Assembly (NCBI RefSeq): GCF_009933335.1
Contig: NZ_MAEL01000054.1
Span: forward strand, 248,001-312,000
DNA: 64,000 bases
Direction: 5' to 3'
Source: Candidatus Enterococcus willemsii
Lineage (GTDB): Bacteria; Bacillota; Bacilli; Lactobacillales; Enterococcaceae
A program made the position numbers and the translations under genes. Position 1 is the first letter of the stretch; each line of letters begins with the position of its first letter. This document shows, piece after piece, positions 43,701-51,462 of the stretch. The notes below the pieces were generated by a model, which saw only the letters and a list, made by a program, of their open reading frames with translations, searched no databases and was not told where the DNA came from.

Positions 43701-45973
43701 CAGCAGAAGGCTCAAAAGCTTCGGTAACTCTAGTCAAAGTAGATAAAAATAAGAAAACCAAGACACCATTAATTGGTGCCAAACTAGAATTATGGTCGAT
43801 GAAAAGTGATGGTAGTAAAGATCAATTAATTCGTTCTGGCGAGACCGATGGAAAAGGTGAATTAAAATTTGGCAATCTGCGAGCAAACCATCCGTATTTA
43901 TTAATTGAAACCCAAGCACCTGCAGGTTTTACCGTTAATGAAGAACTACGTGATGGCAAAAAAGTGGAATTTGCGCCGGAAGCTGAAAATAATTTATTTG
44001 AAGAGCTTCGAGTCGAAAATGATATTCCACGTATTACTTTTACTAAAGTAGCAAGTGAAACCAAAGCAGGCTTGGCGGGGGCGACGTTTGCCATTAAAAA
44101 TGCAGAAGGACAATTTTATAACGGCTTAGATGAGCATTATGTTGTTCAATGGGTTGGTAAAGAATCCCAAATTTCTGAGGAAACCAAGACTGCTTTAACA
44201 TCCAATGCACAAGGTGTAGTAGAAGTGAGTGGTTTACCTATCGGTGTGTATAGCATTAAAGAACTTGTAGCACCTACAGGATATGATGGGATAGAAACAG
44301 AAATTCCATTTGAAGTGGTTAATAATCAAGGAATAATCGAATTAAAAGAAGCTATCGCTGATATTAGTAATGAAAAAATACAATACGTAAATTTACCTAT
44401 TACAAAGGTTTGGAACGATGCAAACAATCAAGACGGCAAACGTCCAGAATCAGTGACGGTTCATTTACTTGCAGATGGAAACAAAACGAATCAAACAATC
44501 ACCTTGACTAAAGCAACGGATTGGAAGGGGACTTTTGAAAACTTACGTAAATTTGATTCATCAGGTAATGAAATTCATTATACTGTAAAAGAAGATAAGG
44601 TAGCTGGCTATGAAGAACCAACAATTGAATTAGTGAACCATAGCTATGTGATTACCAATACACGTGTTCCTGAAACAATAACCATTGAAGGAACAAAAAC
44701 ATGGGATGATAAGGATAATCAAGATGGCAAACGACCAGCAGAAATTATCGTTAACTTATTCGCTGATGATGAACAAAAAGCAACTGCTACAGTTAGCGCG
44801 GAAACAAATTGGACCTATCGTTTTAGCAACTTACCGAAATATCAAAATGGAAACGAAATTGTCTACCATGTGACAGAAAACGTTGTGCCAGAATATCGGA
44901 CAGAAATGAATGTATTCGATATTACCAATCACTATACTCCAGGCGAAACAAGTGTGAACGTAACAAAAGTTTGGGACGATGCAACGAATCAAGATGGTCT
45001 TCGTCCAGAAAATATTTATGTTCAATTATATGCGAATGGAACAAAGAGTGGCGAAGAAGTCTCACTAAATGCGGCTAATAATTGGACAACCATGTGGAAT
45101 CACCTAGCCTTAAAAGAAAATGGAAAAGATGTTATTTATGAAGTGAAAGAAGTCAGTGCTGTGACAGGGTATACGACAAAAATTACAGAACCAGCTAAAG
45201 GCAATTTCATCATTACCAATAGTCATACACCAGAAACAATTACCATTAAAGGAACGAAAACATGGGATGATACAAACAACCAAGACGGTAAACGACCAAC
45301 AGAAATTACGGTGCGTTTGTATGCAGATGGTGTGGAACAAACAACTACGAAAGTGACTGAAGAAACAAATTGGACCTATACGTTCACAGATTTAGCCAAA
45401 TACCAAGAAGGCAAAGAAATCGTTTATACAGTTACTGAAGATCAGATTACTGATTACCAAGCTAGTTATGATGGTTATAACATTATCAATACGCATACAC
45501 CGGCTAAACAAAGTATTGCTGTAACTAAAAATTGGCAAGATGAGCAAGACAAAGATGATATTCGACCAGATAAAATTGTTGTTAAATTGTTAGCAGATGG
45601 AAAAGATACCAAACAAACATTGACATTAAGCGACGAAAATAATTGGCAAGGTTTCTTTGTTGATTTGGATGTTTCTAAAGAAGGCAAAGGGATTGTTTAT
45701 ACCGTAGAAGAACAGACTGTTAAGGGGTACGAAGCAACTATTTCTGGAAATATGGAAAAAGGATATGTTATTACCAATACGCATATGCCAGAAAAAGGAA
45801 AGCCAAGTAAACCAGTTAAACCTAACAAGTCAACGCCAAATAAAACAGTGAAAACAAAAGCGCACTTACCAAAAACGGGTGAAAAAACCACCATTTGGTT
45901 GAGTATTCTAGGAATCGTGATACTCTTATTGGTAAGTACGGTCTATTTATTAAAACACCGAAAATCCGCTTAA
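40763..45973 (+). CDS. LPXTG-anchored MSCRAMM-type surface adhesin
   Basis: This 1,736-residue cell-wall protein has a signal peptide (~1-36, ending IVLAEA) and a Ser/Thr/Glu-rich linker (~37-120). From ~126 to 980 there is a fibrinogen/collagen-binding-like head with about six Ig-like modules, including five resembling collagen-binding domains with an IHWEV/INWTI/IKWTT-type strand. Two SpaA-like prealbumin folds follow (~985-1200, with ETQAPAGF and KELVAPTGY). Five Cna-B modules (~1205-1675) each have a TK-W-D start and an ITN end that suggest intramolecular isopeptide bonds. The sorting signal is LPKTG at ~1702, then a membrane helix and KHRKSA. The frame opens with GTG at 40,748, but GTGGAGGG selects the ATG at 40,763. 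The ligand is unknown. Confidence 0.93.
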   Translation: MKKNKNQWLRKIPTILAIGLLCLQIMVPAGIVLAEARTKDSTTQQVVTESTVNSTTQSTVLESSIPTVSSTSSSQAITTPTTESEETHPSSEAESSDEDPDPVTTNTSTEESTTSTQEETKKINLQRAALNIRSLFEGTDTFLSDVNIEVFDGNKKIDYENETVPADATIRINYTWRIPQHLLDDKLLQAGDYYETDLPGNLVLTPQSGELKSTAGVVYGTYTIGADRKVRWTFNDRIEKENDIHGTVYYAEQLNDEATAGENIIRIPVDGGFKEIKIIVRPNGGNSISKLGTKGSDNQTIHWEVSINTNLETLKHATVTDPLPAGTTLKKLTVYPQTVNLKGEVVATGNELIEGADYTINGDVVTFIGKYANTNQSFKLVYETTIEDEKIPFEGGKITFNNIATLKNGDETHSADASITTEYGKLIEKSNPSRSQSANGHVYKWKIKYNYGYKKLPVNSWVKDTLQGDNLAFIQDSVVIQTVDGTTLVKGTDYKVVFNGKEMTITFLNELTTAVNIEYRTSVVGVVDDDFKETMIKNSAETTGGYKDEGRGTIDINGVVKDATVNYDTRKINWTIEVNTFKYEMHNWHLEDTMSEGLIFNKDSLVIHEKNGAALVLGTDYEFVGEPTDTTFRVRFIGDLAKGTNHTYVITYATDFARYKDKFTNTAISHWQDASGKDYKNTRTKEQKVTTPYVLDASKGGEYNAQTKTIKWTTIVNYNQDVLKNASITDPIIGNDQVYVANSAKVYEVTIHSDGSVTLGQEVPNITSEENQVITANLPEGSTKAYALVFETSLDGKVIKADAYKNEASYVNHARSQKVNASVKAANGGSFATKSGKQDATNGNYANWSVVINPSQSTLTDVTITDEPSTNQVLDQSSFIIYGTTVSTDGKITKDVSKILQKDRDYTISVQTNNETGQQVSTIKLLGTIKTAYILEYRSLINSDLLNDTVSNKLAIKGVNEETVEEEAQGSTKVIVSGGTAEGSKASVTLVKVDKNKKTKTPLIGAKLELWSMKSDGSKDQLIRSGETDGKGELKFGNLRANHPYLLIETQAPAGFTVNEELRDGKKVEFAPEAENNLFEELRVENDIPRITFTKVASETKAGLAGATFAIKNAEGQFYNGLDEHYVVQWVGKESQISEETKTALTSNAQGVVEVSGLPIGVYSIKELVAPTGYDGIETEIPFEVVNNQGIIELKEAIADISNEKIQYVNLPITKVWNDANNQDGKRPESVTVHLLADGNKTNQTITLTKATDWKGTFENLRKFDSSGNEIHYTVKEDKVAGYEEPTIELVNHSYVITNTRVPETITIEGTKTWDDKDNQDGKRPAEIIVNLFADDEQKATATVSAETNWTYRFSNLPKYQNGNEIVYHVTENVVPEYRTEMNVFDITNHYTPGETSVNVTKVWDDATNQDGLRPENIYVQLYANGTKSGEEVSLNAANNWTTMWNHLALKENGKDVIYEVKEVSAVTGYTTKITEPAKGNFIITNSHTPETITIKGTKTWDDTNNQDGKRPTEITVRLYADGVEQTTTKVTEETNWTYTFTDLAKYQEGKEIVYTVTEDQITDYQASYDGYNIINTHTPAKQSIAVTKNWQDEQDKDDIRPDKIVVKLLADGKDTKQTLTLSDENNWQGFFVDLDVSKEGKGIVYTVEEQTVKGYEATISGNMEKGYVITNTHMPEKGKPSKPVKPNKSTPNKTVKTKAHLPKTGEKTTIWLSILGIVILLLVSTVYLLKHRKSA
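44685..44770 (+). repeat. Adhesin stalk repeat, copy in Cna-B module 2
   Basis: This stretch, encoding TIEGTKTWDDKDNQDGKRP and following residues, is nearly identical in DNA to 45,243-45,328 in Cna-B module 4. Modules 1, 3 and 5 are more divergent from these two. Confidence 0.7.
45243..45328 (+). repeat. Adhesin stalk repeat, copy in Cna-B module 4
   Basis: Encodes TIKGTKTWDDTNNQDGKRP. It is offset 558 bp (two modules) from the copy at 44,685, which points to duplication of a two-module block. Confidence 0.7.
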
Positions 45974-45975
45974 AA

Positions 45976-46010
45976 AAAACGCATCGGCTAGGTTAGTCGA
46001 TGCGTTTTTA
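45976..46010. terminator. Bidirectional terminator between the adhesin and the second Mga-like gene
   Basis: 15-bp stem AAAACGCATCGGCTA / TAGTCGATGCGTTTT with one G-U pair and a 3-nt loop. Confidence 0.88.
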
Positions 46011-47438
46011 TGCTAATAATTGATGAAATATTTCTTCTAGGTGATTGTAATCGTGTTGTGTTAAAAGACCATGAATAATAATTAATGGTTTACTCAAGAG
46101 GTTCTGACTACGTAATGGATGTAAAGTACCAATCACTAAATCACTTTCTTCTACAGTTGAAACAAACTTGATAATATAGTTACTTGCAAAATAGGAACAA
46201 ATGGCATTTTGTGTATTTGCCGAAAAGAGTAAATCTAAATCGGTATAGAAGTAAATATGAATGGTAGGTAAGAATTCAGTTGGAGGTAGGAAATACTGGC
46301 ATAACAAGAGACTTTGCATTTCAAAATGATTGTTCACCCATTCACCACATTGTGCGGAAAAGGCTTGCCAAAAGTGGTCAAACTGTTTGAGATAGTATGA
46401 ATGTAACTGTTCATTTTGCTGAAAATTAACGCCCGGAAAAGCCGATAATAATTTTTGATCAGTCTTTAGGAAGAAACTTGCAAGGTACATTTTTTGAAAA
46501 TGATTGTATAAGTATTCGGTTTGTGTGGTATCGAATGGTGAGAAATATTTCTCAAAAAGAGTTACCCAAGTCGCGAAGTCTCGATCAAGTTCTGGAAATT
46601 GAATGGCTGTTAAATCTATTGGACTATCGTAGTTAGCTAAATTAGAATTATGCATAGTTAGTAAAAGAAATTTCCAGTCGTCTTCTGTCCAATGAGGTAA
46701 GAAATTGACTTTTTTAGGAAATTTAATCGCCTCAATGTATGGAAAATCTTCTTCACTAAAATTAATATGCTGATTTTTTTCGATAGCGGAAGTTGCGATA
46801 AACAAATGAATGGCTAAAATCTCTTCTTGGTAATCAAGAAAATTGAGTTGAAGACTATGGTTTAGTTTTTTTGCCAAATCGAAATAGGGTGAACTATCAG
46901 TTACCCTATTTACGTTGGACATTTGTCGATGCAACATAAATAGAAATAAAAAAGTAAAGCTACGTATCATAGACTCTTTTCCACGAATTGTCAATCGCTG
47001 CCCCAAAGTGATATGTAAGCCAATCGTATTGAGGTATTGATTAATCTCCTTTACTTTTCGTCTTAAGGTAGAAAGACTAATAAAATGTTGCTCGAAAAAA
47101 GTATCCGTTGAAACAGAGCGTTGAAACAACAATGTTTGATAGATGCTATAGGCTAAATCTTTCGAAGCAATCTGATTAAATAAAGGATGGAAGCTACAAT
47201 TAGATTCGTGATATAATCGCATCCCATGACGTTTGCTAATAGCCAAAGTCATTTCTTGCGGTGCATAACAGGTTGTAATTAGGTCTTTTAATTCTTGGCA
47301 AGCCTTTTTTACTTGCGTAATATTCGAGTAGCCCAATAATTGCAGTAGGCGTTCACTTGAAATAGCTGTTGTTTGATTATCAAGTATTTTGACAATATCA
47401 AATAGTAACCACATCGATTTCTCAAATCCGAGCATCAT
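46008..47438 (-). CDS. Mga-like helix-turn-helix regulator, right flank of the adhesin
   Basis: This 476-residue paralogue of the regulator at 38,967 has the same order of domains. Its helix-turn-helix region includes FFEQHFISLSTLRRKVKEINQYLNTIGLHITLGQRLTIRG, followed by a PRD-like helical middle and an EIIB-like C-terminus (IHIYFYTDLDLLFSANTQ ... IKFVSTVEESDLVIGTL). AAAGGGGTGAC precedes the double ATG. It converges on the adhesin gene through a shared terminator. Two diverged copies bracketing one target suggest duplication with partitioned or antagonistic roles. Confidence 0.88.
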   Translation of the reverse strand: MMLGFEKSMWLLFDIVKILDNQTTAISSERLLQLLGYSNITQVKKACQELKDLITTCYAPQEMTLAISKRHGMRLYHESNCSFHPLFNQIASKDLAYSIYQTLLFQRSVSTDTFFEQHFISLSTLRRKVKEINQYLNTIGLHITLGQRLTIRGKESMIRSFTFLFLFMLHRQMSNVNRVTDSSPYFDLAKKLNHSLQLNFLDYQEEILAIHLFIATSAIEKNQHINFSEEDFPYIEAIKFPKKVNFLPHWTEDDWKFLLLTMHNSNLANYDSPIDLTAIQFPELDRDFATWVTLFEKYFSPFDTTQTEYLYNHFQKMYLASFFLKTDQKLLSAFPGVNFQQNEQLHSYYLKQFDHFWQAFSAQCGEWVNNHFEMQSLLLCQYFLPPTEFLPTIHIYFYTDLDLLFSANTQNAICSYFASNYIIKFVSTVEESDLVIGTLHPLRSQNLLSKPLIIIHGLLTQHDYNHLEEIFHQLLA

Positions 47439-47560
47439 GTCACCCCTTTTGTATATCTACGATTAATTGTAACGGCTTTTATCAGGAGATTCAACGTTCA
47501 TAATATCGTTTTGGTAGAAACATAAAAAAAGGGAGTTGTAGTCGTTATGTAAGAGCAAAA

Positions 47561-47617
47561 TATCCAAACCATGTAGAGATTGCTTAGGCAACCTACGAAA
47601 TAGTTTGGATACTTTTT
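47561..47617. terminator. Long structured hairpin downstream of nrdG
   Basis: Outer stem TATCCAAAC / GTTTGGATA encloses a second stem (GTAG..TTGC / GCAA..CTAC with two bulges, loop TTAG). T5 follows on the plus side and TATTTT on the minus side. It most likely ends the nrdDG transcript. No plus-strand gene leads into it. Confidence 0.7.
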
Positions 47618-47646
47618 GTATTTATGTCACAAATCCAGCATTTATC

Positions 47647-48258
47647 TTAAATGAGTGTTTGTTTTTTGATTTGTTCATATTGTTGTTCGGCATCAAGACA
47701 TTTTTCCCAAATAACTGCTTGTTGTTGCGCAAGCGATTGGGGGACATCAATAATCCGTTGATTGCTACTTCCTCGAAATTGCAAATTTAAATCTCTTTTA
47801 CTTAATTCAAAGCGTCCGTCAACTAAAATATCAATTTGTTTTAAAAGCCTCTGTTTATCTTCAGTTTCTTGTAACAATTCTTCAAAAGTATAGCCAGACC
47901 AACTCCAAATATCTTTTGCTTGACCAAAGGTGTTTCGAACGCGTTTGACTAATTGCAAACAGACTTCCGTATTTAAAAAAGGTTCGCCACCAAGTAAGGT
48001 TAAGCCTTGGACGTAGTCGTGTGACAAATCTTCAATAATTTGTTCTTCTAGTTCTTGTGTATAGGGAGTTCCGTAGCGGAAATTTTGGACCGCTTTATTA
48101 AAGCAACCTTCACAGGCAAACAAACAACCACTGACGTATAAACTATTTCGGACACCTTCACCATCCACAAACATAAATGGCTTGTAGTCAGCGATGTATT
48201 GTTGGCTATACTGACTACTTTGCCATTCTTTTGGTTTTGGATTCCGCATCTCACTCAC
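47647..48258 (-). CDS. nrdG: Anaerobic ribonucleotide reductase activating protein
   Basis: This 203-residue radical-SAM enzyme has the cluster motif CLFACEGC (CX3CX2C) at about residues 45-52, preceded by FVDGEGVRNSLYVSGC. LLGGEPFLNTEVC and DIWSWSGYTFEEL follow. It generates the glycyl radical on NrdD. It lies 3 bp behind nrdD and shares its promoter and NrdR boxes. Confidence 0.96.
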   Translation of the reverse strand: MSEMRNPKPKEWQSSQYSQQYIADYKPFMFVDGEGVRNSLYVSGCLFACEGCFNKAVQNFRYGTPYTQELEEQIIEDLSHDYVQGLTLLGGEPFLNTEVCLQLVKRVRNTFGQAKDIWSWSGYTFEELLQETEDKQRLLKQIDILVDGRFELSKRDLNLQFRGSSNQRIIDVPQSLAQQQAVIWEKCLDAEQQYEQIKKQTLI

Positions 48259-48261
48259 TCC

Positions 48262-50451
48262 TTATTCTTTCATATGTTTGACACGAGCGGAAATTTCTTT
48301 GTGACGTCCATGAACCATCGGACGTGCTTGTGGATTGCCTAAGTACCCACAGGTTCGTTTGACTACATCACAAGTTTTTGGATCGTGGTTGCCACATTGT
48401 GGGCATTTAAAACCACGTTCAGTTGGGTGAAAATCACCTTCAAACCCACATTGATAACAATGATCAATTGGTGTGTTGGTTCCTAGGTAACCGACACGGT
48501 CGTAAGAATAATCCCAGACTGCTTCTAACGCTTTCGGGTTTTGCTGCAAAATCGGGTATTCACAATAATGGATAAACCCTCCGCTACAATATTGAGGATA
48601 ATCTTTTTCGAAATCTAATTTTTCAAAAGGTGTCGGATTTTTACGAACGTCGTAATGAAAGCTATTTGTGTAATAGTCTTTATCTGTAATATCTTTAATT
48701 ACACCAAATTTTTCAGTATCTAATCGACAGAAGCGATCGGTCAGGCTTTCGCTAGGAGTGGAATAAACACTAAAGTGATAGTCATAAGCCTCCGCCCATC
48801 GGTCCGCATGTTGTTTTAGCTGCTGTAAAATTTGAATGGTAAAGTCTTTCGCTACTGGATTATTTTCCCAATCAGGTCCGTAAAAAGCAGTTGCAACTTC
48901 GTAAAGGCCAATATAGCCAAGTGAAACCGTTGCACGTCGGTGTTTAAATAAATCATCAACCCTGTCTGTAGGAGCTAATCTTTTTCCAAATGCACCATAC
49001 ATATAAAGAATGGGGGCATTTGCTGGTGTCGCTTCTTTACAACGTTCGACCCGATAAACAAGGGCGTCTTTAACAATCGCTAATCGTTCTTCTAGTAATT
49101 GCCAGAAATGCTCTTCGGATGATGCTTCTAAGGCAATCCGTGGCAAATTTAAGGTAACGACACCTAAGTTCATTCGTCCAACATTTACTTCTTGCCCATC
49201 GGTATCTTTCCAACCTTGTAAGAAAGAACGGCATCCCATCGGTACTTTAAAGCTACCTGTTAGTTCAACAATTTTGTCGTAATTTAAAATATCTGGATAC
49301 ATCCGTTTCGTTGCACATTCCAACGCTAGTTCTTTGATATCATAATTGGGATCAGTTGGTTGTGAATTAATGCCACGTTTGATACTAAAAATTAATTTTG
49401 GGAAAATGGCTGTCCGATGTTCACTTCCTAACCCATTGATGCGATTTTGGAGGATGGCTTTTTGAATTTCTCGTTCAAACCAATTCGTGCCTAAACCAAA
49501 ACCAAGGGACGTAAAAGGTGTTTGTCCGTTAGAAGTAAAGAGAGTGTTAATTTCATACTCTAAACTTTGCATGGCATCAAAAATATCTTTTTTTGTTTTT
49601 TTACGAGCATAGGCTTGTTGGCGTTCTTTACTGTCGATCCATTCTTTGGCATCGGTTAAGTGTTTCTCATAATTTCGCTGTGCAAACGGAGCTAATAATT
49701 CATCCACACGGTCTGCGGAACAGCCACCATATTGACTTGATGCCACGTTTGCAATGATTTGCGAAATTTGTGCAGTAGCAGTTTGGATAGAACGGGGGGA
49801 TTCTACTTCCGCATTTCCCATCTTAAATCCTTCGTTTAACATTTTTTTAAAATCAATTAAGCAACAATTGGTCATCGGTGCATATGGATGATAATCTAAG
49901 TCGTGGTAATGAATGTCTCCTTTTTGATGCGCGTTGGCAACGTGAGGTGGTAACATTTTCAGTCCAATTGATTTGCCGACAATTCCAGCAGTTAAATCAC
50001 GTTGTGTGTTAAAAACATTGCTATCTTTATTCGCATTTTCATTGATGACCGATTGTTCTTTGTTCATTAATTTTTCAATGGTAAAGTTAATATCGGTTGC
50101 TTGACTGCGTTGGAAATCGCGTTGTGTCCGATAGCGGATATATTCTTCAGCGAGTTGATATTCATGATGGGCCAACAAAGTATGTTCCACAATATTTTGG
50201 ATTTCATAAATTTTGATATCAGTCGTAAAACGAGCAGTAATCTCTTGATTAATTTTATCGACAATGAGTGCTAACGATTGATGTTCAATGGGGGAAAGTG
50301 TGCCATTTAGCTGTTTCTTGGCTTTTAATAATGCGTCGTAAATCTTTTTGTCATCAAATTCAACGAGACGGCCATCACGTTTGATAACGTGGATAGTTGT
50401 TAAATTTGACGATGATCGATATTGTTCATCTTTTATCTTTGTTGCATACAT
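48262..50451 (-). CDS. nrdD: Anaerobic ribonucleoside-triphosphate reductase
   Basis: This 729-residue enzyme has an N-terminal ATP-cone (VIKRDGRLVEFDDKKIYDALLKA), HYHDLDYHPYAPMTNCCLIDF, and a four-cysteine zinc site (CYQCGFEGDFHPTERGFKCPQCGNHDPKTC). The C-terminal glycyl-radical motif is RTCGYLGNPQARP. It reduces ribonucleoside triphosphates under anoxia. The reading frame opens further upstream, but CAAAGGAG fixes the ATG at 50,451. Two NrdR boxes precede it. Confidence 0.97.
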   Translation of the reverse strand: MYATKIKDEQYRSSSNLTTIHVIKRDGRLVEFDDKKIYDALLKAKKQLNGTLSPIEHQSLALIVDKINQEITARFTTDIKIYEIQNIVEHTLLAHHEYQLAEEYIRYRTQRDFQRSQATDINFTIEKLMNKEQSVINENANKDSNVFNTQRDLTAGIVGKSIGLKMLPPHVANAHQKGDIHYHDLDYHPYAPMTNCCLIDFKKMLNEGFKMGNAEVESPRSIQTATAQISQIIANVASSQYGGCSADRVDELLAPFAQRNYEKHLTDAKEWIDSKERQQAYARKKTKKDIFDAMQSLEYEINTLFTSNGQTPFTSLGFGLGTNWFEREIQKAILQNRINGLGSEHRTAIFPKLIFSIKRGINSQPTDPNYDIKELALECATKRMYPDILNYDKIVELTGSFKVPMGCRSFLQGWKDTDGQEVNVGRMNLGVVTLNLPRIALEASSEEHFWQLLEERLAIVKDALVYRVERCKEATPANAPILYMYGAFGKRLAPTDRVDDLFKHRRATVSLGYIGLYEVATAFYGPDWENNPVAKDFTIQILQQLKQHADRWAEAYDYHFSVYSTPSESLTDRFCRLDTEKFGVIKDITDKDYYTNSFHYDVRKNPTPFEKLDFEKDYPQYCSGGFIHYCEYPILQQNPKALEAVWDYSYDRVGYLGTNTPIDHCYQCGFEGDFHPTERGFKCPQCGNHDPKTCDVVKRTCGYLGNPQARPMVHGRHKEISARVKHMKE

Positions 50452-50508
50452 AAGAATCCGCTCCTTTGATTTGTTCATTTTCATCATAAAACAAAAACAT
50501 CAACATTT

Positions 50509-50524
50509 CAACTATATGTTGTAT
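50509..50524. promoter_or_regulatory. NrdR box 1 upstream of nrdDG
   Basis: On the minus strand ATACAACATATAGTTG, resembling the NrdR consensus around ACAnnATATAGT. Confidence 0.65.
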
Positions 50525-50539
50525 ATGTTATTGGTTCGT

Positions 50540-50555
50540 GAACTATATATTGTGT
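50540..50555. promoter_or_regulatory. NrdR box 2 upstream of nrdDG
   Basis: On the minus strand ACACAATATATAGTTC, a very good NrdR-type sequence. It is 31 bp from box 1, about three helical turns, the usual tandem spacing. Confidence 0.75.
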
Positions 50556-50694
50556 TTGTTTATGTTTCTTAAAATGTATGAGAATAACGTTTTTATTGTT
50601 TTTATTTGCACAAAGTGGTGAAAAATTTTTTTATTATTTGATTTGAGTTAATATAGAGATATGCTAAGATACAGTAAAGAAATGAGGCGTGAAA

Positions 50695-51462
50695 GTGAAA
50701 ACAATGATTGATGTCAAACACTTAACAAAAACCTTTGGCACACGTTTTAATCAGACAAAAGTGCTAGATAATTTATCATTCAGTGTTGATAAAGGAGAAT
50801 TTGTAGGAATTATGGGACCGAGTGGGGCAGGAAAGACGACCTTGATGAACATTCTTTCTTCACTGAGTTTACCAACGATGGGATCGGTTTATATTGATGG
50901 GAAGGATATTACTCGGATGAAAGAGAATGAATTGAGTGACTTCCGACGAAAAAAAATCGGGTTTATTTTTCAAGATTTCAATTTATTAGACACACTGACT
51001 GCTCGAGACAATATTCTGCTACCTTTGGCTATCGACAGTTTGTCGGTAACAGAAACGGAGCAACGAATAAACAATGTATCTGAATTACTTGGTATGACTC
51101 ATTTTTTAAATCGCTATCCCGATGAGCTATCCATTGGTCAAAAACAGCGAGTTGCTGCTGCTCGAGCGATGGTTGCTCAACCGCAAGTGATTTTTGCTGA
51201 TGAACCGACGGGCTCCCTAGATTCAAAGTCTGCTGCTGAATTACTTCGTTATTTAAGTGAAGTGAATCTGCACCAAGACACGACCATTTTAATGGTCACA
51301 CATGATCCATTTACAGCCAGCTATTGCAATCGTATCTTATTTATTAAAGATGGGGTATTCTTTTCAGAAGTCGTTCGACGTGGTTCACGCAAAGAGTTTT
51401 TTGAACAAGTCATTGATATGCAGGCAACGATTGGTGGAGGTGGTCGAACGAATGCTTTTTAA
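50695..51462 (+). CDS. ABC transporter ATP-binding protein, BceA-like
   Basis: This 255-residue ATPase has Walker A GPSGAGKTTLMN, the Q-loop FIFQDFNLLD, signature LSIGQKQRVAAA (LSIGQ, a variant of LSGGQ), Walker B VIFADEPTGSLDSKS and H-loop MVTHDP. It belongs to the MacB/BceA group that partners with FtsX-like permeases. Start candidates are GTG at 50,689, GTG at 50,695 and ATG at 50,704. TGAGG at 50,683-50,687 fits 50,695 best. The permease gene overlaps its end. Peptide-antibiotic resistance is a family-level guess. Confidence 0.9.
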   Translation: MKTMIDVKHLTKTFGTRFNQTKVLDNLSFSVDKGEFVGIMGPSGAGKTTLMNILSSLSLPTMGSVYIDGKDITRMKENELSDFRRKKIGFIFQDFNLLDTLTARDNILLPLAIDSLSVTETEQRINNVSELLGMTHFLNRYPDELSIGQKQRVAAARAMVAQPQVIFADEPTGSLDSKSAAELLRYLSEVNLHQDTTILMVTHDPFTASYCNRILFIKDGVFFSEVVRRGSRKEFFEQVIDMQATIGGGGRTNAF

